Source of the DNA: Chloroflexales bacterium | GTDB taxonomy: Bacteria > Chloroflexota > Chloroflexia > Chloroflexales > Chloroflexaceae | Length of the DNA: 18,663 nucleotides | Reading direction: 5' to 3' | NCBI GenBank assembly: GCA_013336035.1 | Contig: JAAXUL010000045.1 | Coordinates: 1 to 18,663, forward strand | Shown: positions 1 to 7,335 of the stretch, one piece after another | Numbering within the stretch: position 1 is the first letter of the stretch | Layout: each line of letters begins with the position of its first letter | Position numbers and translations under genes: made by a program | Notes under the pieces: model-generated | Seen by the model: the letters and a program-made list of their open reading frames with translations, nothing else | The model's database searches: none | Told to the model about the DNA's origin: nothing

Positions 1-587
1 TTGCCGCCGCCGCCGCGGATCGCCCAGAACAGGTCCGGGTGCGCCTCGGCGTCCACGCGGCGGAGCTGGCCGTCCGCCGTGACCAGCTCGGCGGCCAGCA
101 GGCTGTCGATGGTGAGCCCGTGCTTGCGGACGAGGTAGCCGACGCCGCCACCCAGGGTGATGCCCCCGATCCCGACCGAGCCGGTGTCGCCGAACCCGGT
201 CGCGAGGCCGTAGGCCCCGGCTGCCGCGGTGTACTCGCCCGCGGTCAGGCCCGTCTCCGCCCACGCGGTGCGGCGCTCGGGGTCGATCTCCAGCCCCTTC
301 ATGCCCGTGAGGTCGAGCACGATCCCGCCGTCAGAGACGCCGTGCCCGACGGCGCTGTGGCCGCCGCCGCGGACGGCGAGCTCCAGCCCGCTCTCCCGCG
401 CGAGCGCGATCACGTGCGCGACGTCGGCCGTATTTGCGACGCGGGCGATGAGCGCCGGCCGGCGGTCGATCCCCCCGGGGAAGACGGTGCGCGCCTCGTC
501 GTAGCCGGCGTCATCCGGCGTGATCACCCGCCCGCTCAGCGCCGAGCGCAGGTCGGAGATTACTTCGTGGTGATCTACCATTCGCAT
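1..587 (-). CDS. FAD-linked (BBE-like) oxidoreductase, C-terminus outside the window
   Basis: I read this on the minus strand from ATG at 585-587; about 195 residues are present before the left edge. It resembles the PCMH-type FAD-binding half of berberine-bridge-enzyme-like oxidases, which oxidise small organic or sugar substrates with a usually covalently bound flavin. The hallmark stretch ELAVRGGGHSAVGHG is at about residues 69-83, followed by DGGIVLDLTGM, and His77 in GGGHS is the expected 8-alpha flavin attachment residue. A second glycine-rich FAD-contact segment, GSVGIGGITLGGGVGYL, follows near residue 135. The start is set by AGGAGG (complement of 597-602) nine bases upstream; a second in-frame ATG at 579-581 is less well spaced. 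It lies 58 bp after the efflux-pump gene on the same strand, so co-transcription is likely. The substrate cannot be inferred, and the substrate-binding and BBE domains are not in view. Confidence 0.9.
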   Translation of the reverse strand, partial: MRMVDHHEVISDLRSALSGRVITPDDAGYDEARTVFPGGIDRRPALIARVANTADVAHVIALARESGLELAVRGGGHSAVGHGVSDGGIVLDLTGMKGLEIDPERRTAWAETGLTAGEYTAAAGAYGLATGFGDTGSVGIGGITLGGGVGYLVRKHGLTIDSLLAAELVTADGQLRRVDAEAHPDLFWAIRGGGG

Positions 588-645
588 CTCGATGGACCTC
601 CTGCTATCGGTGGTATTTGCTCTGCCGCAGGCCCCGCCCTTGCCG

Positions 646-2244
646 TCACGCCGGCGTCTCGGTGGACTCCAGCTGATGGTGGGGCTCGCCGGCGGGCGGA
701 GCATGGTCGTCCATGTGCGCCGCGGGCTCGCCACCGATGGCGACGTCACGCAGCATAACCAGGGCCACGACCACCAGCCCGGCCATGACGACGGCGGCGA
801 TCAGGGCGAGCAGCTGCAGCCCCTGGGTGAAGGCCGCCCGCGCGGCCGCCAGCAGCGCGTCGCCGACCCCGTCGGGGAGCCGCGCGGCCTGGGCCACGAC
901 CGTGCCAAGGGTGTCCTGCGCGGCCGCCGCGGCGGCGGAGGGCGTGTCGGGGGGCAAGGTGGCCGCCACCCGGCCGCGGTAGACCGCCATGCCCAGGGTG
1001 CCGAGCACGGCGATGCCAAGGGCCCCGCCCAGCTCGGCGCCCGTCTCGGTGATCGCCGACGCGGCCCCTGCCCGCTCGGGGGGCGCGCTTCCCACGACCA
1101 GGTCGGTGCTGATGGTGAAGGTCAGCCCGAAGCCGAGCGAGATGATGCTCCACCCGGCGACGACGAGGCCGAGGGAGGCCGTGCCGATCGGGACCATCAG
1201 CGCGAAGCCGAGGGCCGCCAGGGCCAGCCCGCCCGCCACCACGTAGGCCGGGCGTAGATGGCGCGCCAGCACCGGCGCCACGTTGGAGCCCGCGATCGAG
1301 GCGAGGGCCCCCGGCACCGACCACAGCCCGGCCTGCATCGGCGACAGCCCCACGACCAGCTGCAGGTACTGGGCGATGAACAGGAACGCGCCGAAAGAGA
1401 CGAAGACGCCCAGGGTGTATATCGCGAGCGAGGCGCTGAAGGCGGGGATGCGGAACAGGCGCAGATCGATCAGCGGGTCGGCCAGGCGCCGCTGACGCCG
1501 CACGAAGACGGCGCCGAGGGCCAGCCCGGCCAGGGTCGTCAGGGCCGCAGACGCGTCGAGCCCTGTCTGCGCGCTGTGCTTGACGCCGAAGATGACCAGC
1601 AGCACGGCGGCCAGTGAGAGCGCGGCGCTTGTCAGGTCGAGCCGGCCCGCGCCGGGGTCGCGGGCCTCTGGCAGCAGGAGCGGGCCGAGCACGAGCAGCA
1701 GGAGCATCACCGGCACGCCGAGGAGGAAGACCGAGCCCCACCAGAAGTACTCCAGGAGCGCGCCGCCGATCAGCGGGCCGATCGCGCTGCCCGCCGAGAA
1801 GCCCGAGACCCAGATGCCGATGGCGACGCTGCGCTGGGCCGGGTCCTGGAATATGGTGCGGATCAGGGCCAGCGTGGAGGGCATCAGGGTGGCGCCGGCG
1901 ACCCCGAGCAGGGCGCGGCTGGCGATCAGCAGCTCGGCGGTGGGCGCGAATGCGGCCAGCACTGAGGCGAACCCGAAGGCCGCAGCGCCCGCCAGCAGCA
2001 GCCGGCGCCGGCCGATGCGGTCGCCCAGGTTGCCCATCGTGATCAGCGAGCCCGCGATGAGGAAGCCGTAGATGTCTACGATCCAGAGGAGCTGGGCGCT
2101 GCTGGGCTCGAGGTCGGCGCTGAGGTGCGGCACAGCCAGATGCAGCACGGTGAGGTCCATCACGATCAGCAGGGTGGGGAGCAGGAGCACGGCAAGGCCG
2201 AGCCACTCCCGCCGCCCTGCCCGGGCCGGGGAGGAGGGCCGCAT
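646..2244 (-). CDS. MFS drug:H+ antiporter, DHA2 (EmrB/QacA-like) family
   Basis: This 532-residue polytopic inner-membrane protein has the length and 14-helix pattern of DHA2-family proton-driven multidrug exporters. Visible family signatures are the acidic first helix with DLTVLHLAVPHL (motif D-like, about residues 30-41), the cytoplasmic loop 2-3 motif GNLGDRIGRRR (motif A, about 72-82) and the antiporter motif C region GFSAGSAIGPLIGG (about 148-161). The C-terminus ends in a hydrophilic tail containing several His residues (HMDDHAPPAGEPHH). The ATG at 2242-2244 is preceded by AAAGGA at a suitable distance. It is the first gene of a likely operon with the FAD-linked oxidoreductase downstream, a pairing that suggests modification and export of a small molecule or antibiotic; that role is inference. 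Substrate specificity cannot be read from the sequence, and no TetR/MarR-type regulator is visible nearby. Confidence 0.93.
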   Translation of the reverse strand: MRPSSPARAGRREWLGLAVLLLPTLLIVMDLTVLHLAVPHLSADLEPSSAQLLWIVDIYGFLIAGSLITMGNLGDRIGRRRLLLAGAAAFGFASVLAAFAPTAELLIASRALLGVAGATLMPSTLALIRTIFQDPAQRSVAIGIWVSGFSAGSAIGPLIGGALLEYFWWGSVFLLGVPVMLLLLVLGPLLLPEARDPGAGRLDLTSAALSLAAVLLVIFGVKHSAQTGLDASAALTTLAGLALGAVFVRRQRRLADPLIDLRLFRIPAFSASLAIYTLGVFVSFGAFLFIAQYLQLVVGLSPMQAGLWSVPGALASIAGSNVAPVLARHLRPAYVVAGGLALAALGFALMVPIGTASLGLVVAGWSIISLGFGLTFTISTDLVVGSAPPERAGAASAITETGAELGGALGIAVLGTLGMAVYRGRVAATLPPDTPSAAAAAAQDTLGTVVAQAARLPDGVGDALLAAARAAFTQGLQLLALIAAVVMAGLVVVALVMLRDVAIGGEPAAHMDDHAPPAGEPHHQLESTETPA

Positions 2245-2301
2245 GGGTATCCTTTCTCGGGGCGCTAAGTGTACTGCATTGAGAGTTGGGCGCGTCAGGG
2301 G

Positions 2302-2307
2302 ATTATA
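2302..2307 (-). promoter_or_regulatory. putative -10 box of the MFS/FAD-oxidoreductase operon
   Basis: The minus strand reads TATAAT here, a perfect sigma-70-type -10 hexamer in otherwise GC-rich DNA, 57 bp upstream of the MFS start codon. The -35 region about 17 bp upstream is a poor match (TAGCAC), so the promoter may need an activator. It sits in the 112-bp gap after the nSTAND stop codon, where no clear rho-independent terminator was seen. Confidence 0.5.
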
Positions 2308-2356
2308 GACCGGATGTTCTTTTTGTGCTATCGGTCCGGCGGCTGATCCTACTCAG

Positions 2357-4969
2357 TCAAATGGCAGAGCTTTGACGCGAGCTCCCGGTGTGAGTCTTGC
2401 TGGCTGCCCCCGACAGGTAGATGCCTTCTAGCCAGTCGCGGCTGAATGCCAGCGCTGCTGCCGTCAGAGCGCCCTCGCGGAAGTCGATCGCGCGGCCCTC
2501 GTGCCTGCCGCAGATACTGCTATCTGCGCGCCTCGGCGGTAAGCTCCCAGAGATCTGTGTGGCTGTCGAAAGTGGCGCCGGATCCGCGGGCGTCGGCAGC
2601 AGTGCCTCGGTCGGTGCCGGGGACAGCGGTGTCGGCTCCACGGGCGTCGGCGGTATGTCGCCGGACGTCGAGGTCAGCCCCACGCCGGGTGTCGTGGCCG
2701 AGGGTGGCTCGGCGGGGGTCAGCCCCACGCCGGGTGTCGTGGCCGAGGGTGGCTCGGCGGGGGTCAGCCCAACGCCGGGCGCGGGCGACGCCTCGGTGTG
2801 ATTCGGGGTCGCGCCGGGCGTTGTCGTCGAGGGGGGCGCGGTGGGGGTGGTCGGGGTCTCGGTGGGGGTGGTCGGGGTCTCGGTAGGTGTGGTCGGCGTC
2901 TCGGTGGGCGTAGATGACGTGCCTATGGGGGTGAGATCGACCGGATCCCGCTCCGTAGCTGTCGGCCAACTATTGACCGGCCCCGGGCCCTGCGGCTTTG
3001 TCGGCGGCGCGAGGGGCGTACTGCTAGGGGAGGGCGGCGCGACGGGGGTTTGCGCTGGCTGTTCTTGCTGGTCGATTGTCTTCCGGATCTGAACGACCGT
3101 CGCATTTGCCGCCATAATTGTCTGCCGCGCTGTGGTCGCAGTGAGCATAGCCGCGCGGTCGCCCGTGTCTAGCTTGACGCGCACCGTCTCGACAAGAGCA
3201 TATGCCGTAATTATCTCCCCCTGCTTCGAATCAAGCTTCATCTTCAGCAAGCTGATCTGCTGCTGCTGCTGCTGCAGTTGCTGCTGGTGCTGCTGCTCCT
3301 GCTTGTACTGCAGCTGCTGCAGCTGCAAAATCACAGCCACCAGCACGATGCTCACCGCCCCCAGCCCGCCGACCGTCAGGCCGAGCCTGCGTATGCGCCG
3401 GGCGTTCTGCTGCTCGCGCAGCCGCGCCAGGCGCAGCTGCTCCGCCTGCCGCTGCGCCTCCCGGCTCGCCCGAAGAAAGCGCCGCTCGTCCCGGGTGAGC
3501 TCGGCCGCGCTCTCCCTCGCCCACCTGACCGCGCCGTCGAGGGCGTCGTCGCGCAGAAGCATGCTCTTGGGCTCACCCTGCCGCAGCCAGAGCCCCGCCT
3601 GGACCTGGAGCGGGTGAAGGTGCCGCGCCAGCCATTCCTGGTTACTCTGCCTGATCGGCTCGATCAGCCGGTCGTGGGTCAGCTCGCACCACTTCCCGCC
3701 AAGCCGCCGCTCCTCGCGCACAAGGTGCGCGTCGATGAGCAGGGCGAGGGCCTCATCGGGCAGCTTCTCAGTCTCACGAGCCCGCCTCAGCACCTGGGAG
3801 CGCAGGCCCTCGCCGGTGATGAGCCAGCGCTCGATCCACTCGCGCAGAAAGCGCTCGCGCACGCCTTTCGCCACGACGGCGCGGATCTGCTCATCGTAGT
3901 AGCTCGACAGGGCGTGGTCCACATCGCCGACCACACTCAGATCCTCGACGTTGATGCGCGGCGGGGTCGCCGGGGCGGTGGGGGCGCCGAGCGCGCTCGC
4001 TTTCTGGCAGTCGATAGGCTGGGTCAGCAGCTGCGCGAGCAGGTGCTCGTTCTGGCAGTCGATAGGCTGGGTCAGCAGCTGCGCGAGCAGGTGCTCGTTC
4101 TGGCTCTGGCGCTGCGCGAGGGCCTCCCAGAGCTGCCGGCAGACCACCTGGAGCTGCACCGGCTCGATGTAGGCCCCCAGCCGGATCTCCGCCGTCCCAT
4201 CCTGCCGCTGGAAGTGGATCGTGCGCAGGTTGTCCACCAGGCGCGCGGCGGCCTCGGCGGTGAAGTCGACGCCGCTCGCGGCGGCGGGCTGACGGATCGC
4301 AAAGTGGGCGGCGCTCACGTCGAGGAGGTCGAGCCGGAAGCGGCAGTCGAGATTGCCGGGGATGAAGTGGGCGTACGGCTCGAGCGCGCCCAGGTACTCT
4401 TCGCGGATGACGAACAGGGCCCAGCGCCTGCGGTCGCGCAGCACCTCACCGACCTCGGCGAAGAAGTCATCCTTGGCGGCCCGGTCGTTCGGCTCAGCCG
4501 TCAGGATCTCCTCGAACTGATCGAAGATCAGCACCTCCCGGGAGTGGTCGTCAAGCGCGCCCGGGCGCTGCCGCAGATACTTGCCGAGCGTCAGGCGGCC
4601 GAGCCTATCGGGGGCTACTCGCTGGGCCGGGGCGAGCGGCTCCTCGAGGGCCTGGAGCGCGCTCTGGACGTAGCGGTTGCCGGCCGGCTGCGCGTCGGCC
4701 CGGGCCGTCTGAAGGTCGGCGTATGGCTCAGCGCCGACGCGCATAATGGGCAGCACGTGAAAGCCCTCGCGCTTGAGCATGTCGATGAGCCGCGCCTGGA
4801 TGAGCGAGGTCTTGCCCGCTCCCGACACCGAGTGGAACAGGACCACCCGCTCCACGGACAGCAGGTAGAAGAGCGTCCGCAGCTCGCGCTCCCGGCCGTA
4901 CAGCCGCTCACCGTTCTGGAACGAGCGCGGGCCGATATAGGGGTTCCTGGGGAATAGCGCCTCGGTCAT
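2357..4969 (-). CDS. nSTAND1-type ATPase with transmembrane helix and Thr/Pro-repeat tail (conflict-system sensor/scaffold)
   Basis: This 870-residue protein opens with NPYIGPRSFQNGERLYGRERE, the signature start of nSTAND1 domains. STAND ATPases act as signal-triggered oligomerising switches. Walker A is SVSGAGKTS (47-55, Lys53); Walker B is VLIFDQFEEIL (146-156, Asp150). INVEDLSVVGDVDHAL (about 339-354) begins the helical segment typical after the NTPase. Residues about 451-530 are charged and helical, a hydrophobic segment LGLTVGGLGAVSIVLVAVIL (about 530-549) looks like one membrane helix, then comes a Gln-rich coiled-coil-like stretch (about 550-575) and a Thr/Pro-rich linker from about 635. 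The last ~55 residues (from SSICGRHEG) match nothing I recognise; no WD40, TPR or other effector is visible. In-frame tandem repeats occur at three places. The start ATG at 4967-4969 follows GAGGAGC with 6-7 bp spacing. It lies 113 bp downstream of the CHAT-SIR2 gene on the same strand, so they probably form one operon. Confidence 0.88.
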   Translation of the reverse strand: MTEALFPRNPYIGPRSFQNGERLYGRERELRTLFYLLSVERVVLFHSVSGAGKTSLIQARLIDMLKREGFHVLPIMRVGAEPYADLQTARADAQPAGNRYVQSALQALEEPLAPAQRVAPDRLGRLTLGKYLRQRPGALDDHSREVLIFDQFEEILTAEPNDRAAKDDFFAEVGEVLRDRRRWALFVIREEYLGALEPYAHFIPGNLDCRFRLDLLDVSAAHFAIRQPAAASGVDFTAEAAARLVDNLRTIHFQRQDGTAEIRLGAYIEPVQLQVVCRQLWEALAQRQSQNEHLLAQLLTQPIDCQNEHLLAQLLTQPIDCQKASALGAPTAPATPPRINVEDLSVVGDVDHALSSYYDEQIRAVVAKGVRERFLREWIERWLITGEGLRSQVLRRARETEKLPDEALALLIDAHLVREERRLGGKWCELTHDRLIEPIRQSNQEWLARHLHPLQVQAGLWLRQGEPKSMLLRDDALDGAVRWARESAAELTRDERRFLRASREAQRQAEQLRLARLREQQNARRIRRLGLTVGGLGAVSIVLVAVILQLQQLQYKQEQQHQQQLQQQQQQISLLKMKLDSKQGEIITAYALVETVRVKLDTGDRAAMLTATTARQTIMAANATVVQIRKTIDQQEQPAQTPVAPPSPSSTPLAPPTKPQGPGPVNSWPTATERDPVDLTPIGTSSTPTETPTTPTETPTTPTETPTTPTAPPSTTTPGATPNHTEASPAPGVGLTPAEPPSATTPGVGLTPAEPPSATTPGVGLTSTSGDIPPTPVEPTPLSPAPTEALLPTPADPAPLSTATQISGSLPPRRADSSICGRHEGRAIDFREGALTAAALAFSRDWLEGIYLSGAASKTHTGSSRQSSAI
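2673..2762. repeat. 45-bp tandem repeat (2 full copies plus a partial third)
   Basis: Copies at 2673-2717 and 2718-2762 are essentially identical, and a diverging partial copy begins at 2763. On the minus strand each unit encodes 15 residues containing GVGLTPAEPPSATTP in the Thr/Pro linker of the nSTAND protein. The unit length is divisible by three, so copy-number change keeps the frame. Confidence 0.9.
2840..2902. repeat. 21-bp tandem repeat (3 copies)
   Basis: Units lie at 2840-2860, 2861-2881 and 2882-2902, with a partial fourth after that; the third differs at a few positions. On the minus strand the unit encodes seven residues, TPTETPT, in the low-complexity linker of the nSTAND protein. 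Confidence 0.9.
3257..3327. repeat. CTG/CAG-rich trinucleotide tract (poly-Gln coding)
   Basis: (CTG)6 at 3257-3274 is followed by imperfect CTG-rich sequence to about 3327. Read on the minus strand it encodes the Gln-rich segment (QLQQLQYKQEQQHQQQ then six further Q) just after the predicted transmembrane helix of the nSTAND protein. Confidence 0.85.
4002..4097. repeat. perfect 48-bp tandem duplication
   Basis: Units 4002-4049 and 4050-4097 are identical, and the first seven bases of the unit recur at 4098. On the minus strand it encodes QNEHLLAQLLTQPIDC twice, about residues 290-321 of the nSTAND protein, between the ATPase core and the helical region. Perfect identity points to a recent duplication or to slippage. 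Confidence 0.92.
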
Positions 4970-5082
4970 AATCGTGCTCCTCGCGTGCCCCGCGGCACAG
5001 CGGGTGTCGGAGCTCAGGCGAGGCGTGGATTGCTGCGCGGCCCGCGGATGAAGGCATCGCGGCGCGACGCCCGCCTCCCCGC

Positions 5083-7248
5083 TCAGTGATTGACGACGCG
5101 GTTCGCGAGCGTCGCTCGCGCGATGTGGTCATACTCGTCCTCGAGATGACGGATAAACTCGCTCGTCGAGCCCCAGTAGATCGTGATGTGGTAGGCCCGA
5201 AACTGCTCCTCGAGGTACTCGACGCGCTGCTGCACCGTCCTCGATAAGGTCGACGGGTCGATCTGGACGGCCACGTGCTGGAGGGCCACATGCTGGACTG
5301 CCACGTGGGTGAGCTCCTCGCGCAGCGCTCGTCTATCGAGCTTAAGGATCTCGCGGAGCAGCACGCGAAACCCCCAGTCGTCGAGCTGAAAGCCCAGGAA
5401 CAGCAGCGAGGACGCGGTGAGCCCATAGCGCACGGCCGGGGGGATCTTGTTCTGGTTCTTGGTGTTGCCGACCAGGTACTGAAAGTAGTCGTCCTCCGTC
5501 AGCACCAGCGAGGGCGGCACCTGGAAGAGGCCGAATGGATGGTAGACGACCGGGCTCAGTTCGTCGGGGACGAACGACCGATGCATACGGAGCTTGCAGT
5601 GGCCTCCAACAGGCTCGCGATCGATCGTAGCGAGCCCCGGCTCATTGAAGGGGATGGCGCCGTTTGCCCAGTGGAGCTCGTTCGACCAGGGGCAGAGCAC
5701 GATGTGCGGCTGCTTGCCTATGCTCTCCAGGGCGAACTCGAGCAGGGAGTCCGGGGCGGCGTTGACGAAGAGCGGGAGGGGGAAGCTCGCCAGCGCCTGG
5801 TAGGGGTCGAACCCGCCCCTCCAGATCTTTTCGCTCGCCTGTCTGAGCCGCTCGTGCAGCGGCCTCGTATCTTTGTCGTCCGGCCAGACGCCGCCGCTGC
5901 GGCGCGCCAGCTCCTCGTACAGCACATCCGCGATCTCGCGGCGCATGGCGGTCCGGTCCATGCGCAGCTCAAGCAGCTGCGCGACCTGCGGCAGGTTCTC
6001 CCGCGCCGGTGACTCCAGCTCCAGGTCGTGTCGCTGGGCCAGGCGGGCCGCGATCTCACTGGTCGAGCCGATCAGGGGCTCGAGCAGGCCGGGCCCAATG
6101 ATCGGGACGCAGGTGCCTGCTTTGAGGTGCTGGATCAGCGTCTTCCACTTGTCGAACTGCGGTCGATCGTTCGTGGGCTGCTGTCGATACCAGAGGAGCC
6201 CGCTCTTCGAGCGCATGAAGAGCACTGGCATCCAGGCGTCGGGCCGGTCGTGGACGCTGTCGCGCGCGAAGGCGGCCGCGATGTCGATGATGCCGGTCTG
6301 CCGCAGGGTCTCGACAAAGACCTCGAGGAAGCGGGTCGCGGTCTCGGTTGAGATGCAGCCCTGCATGGCGATGACCGCGGGGACCCCGGCCTCGGCGAGC
6401 AGCGGGCCGAGGGCGACGAGCGGCATAGGCTCGGTCTGGTCCGTGTCCTGCTCGGCGCCGGCGCTCTCGCACGACACAAGGATCGCGAGCCGGGGCACCT
6501 CATCGAGATTGCGGATACAGTGGACCAGGCTCTGGGCGGGCGCGAAGGCCACCTCGCCATCGCCCCCGGCAAGGGCTAGGTGGGGCTCGCCGTCAGAGAT
6601 GCCGCCGTGCGCGACGATGTAGAGCAGGTCGCAGCCGAGCCTGAGCTTGTCGATCAGGTTGTCGAGGCTCGCCTGATCTTCGGTCAGCTCGGTGCACTCT
6701 TGGGGGCCCACGATCTGACGCGCGATGCTGAGATAGGTTGACGTGTCAATCGGGCAGATCCCGTACTGTGTGATGCCACGAGGGTTGGCGACGGCAATCA
6801 GGGTCCGCAGCCTCTCCCGGTACTGCCAGCTGGCATCCCTATCGATGGTCGTGCAGACGTAGCGCGAGAATGGGGTGCGCGCGCCGAGGAGGTCGCTGCC
6901 GTCCTCCGGGTCGCGAAGGGTCTCCCAGCGCAGCCCTTGCAGCTCGCTGGCGTCCGTGCCGATGACGAGCCGGACGCGCATCGGGAGCCCTTGCAGCTTC
7001 GCGCGGCACTCAACGAGCTTCTCGTGGACGATGCCGGCGAAGAGCATCTCGCCCAGAGCGTGCCCGTACGCGGGCGTGTCGAGGGCGAGCGCGCGCAAGC
7101 GCTCTCGGTCAAAGCTGATCGCCGTGATCGGGTTTTGCAGGAGATGGCTCGTGACATCATTGTGCTCGAACCGCAGGTCGACGGAGTAGCCGACTTCCTT
7201 GTCGCGGTGCAGGGTTATCTCCAGATCCGCCAACTGTGAAGGGGTCAC
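5083..7248 (-). CDS. CHAT (caspase-like) protease domain fused to SIR2-like domain
   Basis: This 721-residue protein has two putative effector halves. Residues about 70-350 form a CHAT domain, the clan-CD caspase/separase-like fold: VAHGG carries His214 and LVSCESAG carries Cys260, the expected catalytic dyad, with upstream GLRWETLRDPE typical of CHAT N-terminal parts. Residues about 367-640 resemble SIR2-like proteins: CVPIIGPGL (380-388) stands at the nucleotide-binding loop, VVYHPFG holds His570 where the catalytic His is expected, and SLVLTEDDYFQYL and SLLFLGFQLDDWGFR are characteristic. Many bacterial SIR2 domains deplete NAD+ in phage defence. The start is GTG at 7246-7248; no earlier in-frame ATG/GTG is convincing and the SD (AGGCAGG) is modest. 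The C-terminus contains three 5-residue repeats (HVAVQ HVALQ HVAVQ, 648-662). It is probably the first gene of the operon with the nSTAND ATPase. Proteolytic or NADase activity is inferred from the families. Confidence 0.88.
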   Translation of the reverse strand: MTPSQLADLEITLHRDKEVGYSVDLRFEHNDVTSHLLQNPITAISFDRERLRALALDTPAYGHALGEMLFAGIVHEKLVECRAKLQGLPMRVRLVIGTDASELQGLRWETLRDPEDGSDLLGARTPFSRYVCTTIDRDASWQYRERLRTLIAVANPRGITQYGICPIDTSTYLSIARQIVGPQECTELTEDQASLDNLIDKLRLGCDLLYIVAHGGISDGEPHLALAGGDGEVAFAPAQSLVHCIRNLDEVPRLAILVSCESAGAEQDTDQTEPMPLVALGPLLAEAGVPAVIAMQGCISTETATRFLEVFVETLRQTGIIDIAAAFARDSVHDRPDAWMPVLFMRSKSGLLWYRQQPTNDRPQFDKWKTLIQHLKAGTCVPIIGPGLLEPLIGSTSEIAARLAQRHDLELESPARENLPQVAQLLELRMDRTAMRREIADVLYEELARRSGGVWPDDKDTRPLHERLRQASEKIWRGGFDPYQALASFPLPLFVNAAPDSLLEFALESIGKQPHIVLCPWSNELHWANGAIPFNEPGLATIDREPVGGHCKLRMHRSFVPDELSPVVYHPFGLFQVPPSLVLTEDDYFQYLVGNTKNQNKIPPAVRYGLTASSLLFLGFQLDDWGFRVLLREILKLDRRALREELTHVAVQHVALQHVAVQIDPSTLSRTVQQRVEYLEEQFRAYHITIYWGSTSEFIRHLEDEYDHIARATLANRVVNH
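5263..5307. repeat. 15-bp tandem repeat (3 copies)
   Basis: Units at 5263-5277, 5278-5292 and 5293-5307 differ by only a few bases. On the minus strand they encode HVAVQ, HVALQ and HVAVQ near the C-terminus of the CHAT-SIR2 protein. The period preserves the reading frame. Confidence 0.9.
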
Positions 7249-7252
7249 AACT

Positions 7253-7291
7253 GCCTGCCTTCAGGCGCAGAAACCCAGGGGCTTGAGCCCC
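7253..7291. repeat. two short inverted repeats in the CHAT-SIR2 leader
   Basis: GCCTG/CAGGC pair around a 4-base loop at 7253-7266, and GGGGCT-TG-AGCCCC forms a perfect hairpin at 7278-7291. They lie between the putative promoter and the GTG start of the CHAT-SIR2 gene. They could be an mRNA leader structure or one copy of an interspersed palindromic element; the sequence alone does not decide. Confidence 0.45.
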
Positions 7292-7335
7292 AGGATGAAG
7301 CGACCTGCTTGAGCGGCTGCTTGCGCTTCTTACCC

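Noticed and set aside
39..758. Long plus-strand open frame over the left edge
   Set aside because: It is antisense to the FAD-linked oxidoreductase and MFS genes, whose minus-strand translations have clear family motifs; it has an Arg/Ala/Asp-biased composition and no recognisable domain.
3257..3327. CTG-rich tract as a CRISPR-like or mobile repeat
   Set aside because: It is a trinucleotide microsatellite coding for Gln, with no spacer-repeat structure.
3278..4957. 559-codon plus-strand open frame
   Set aside because: Antisense to the nSTAND gene; its long length follows from high third-position GC in the real gene. It shows no motifs, while the minus strand has Walker A and B.
7278..7291. 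Rho-independent terminator upstream of the CHAT-SIR2 gene
   Set aside because: The hairpin has no T-run on either strand and lies between the putative promoter and the start codon.
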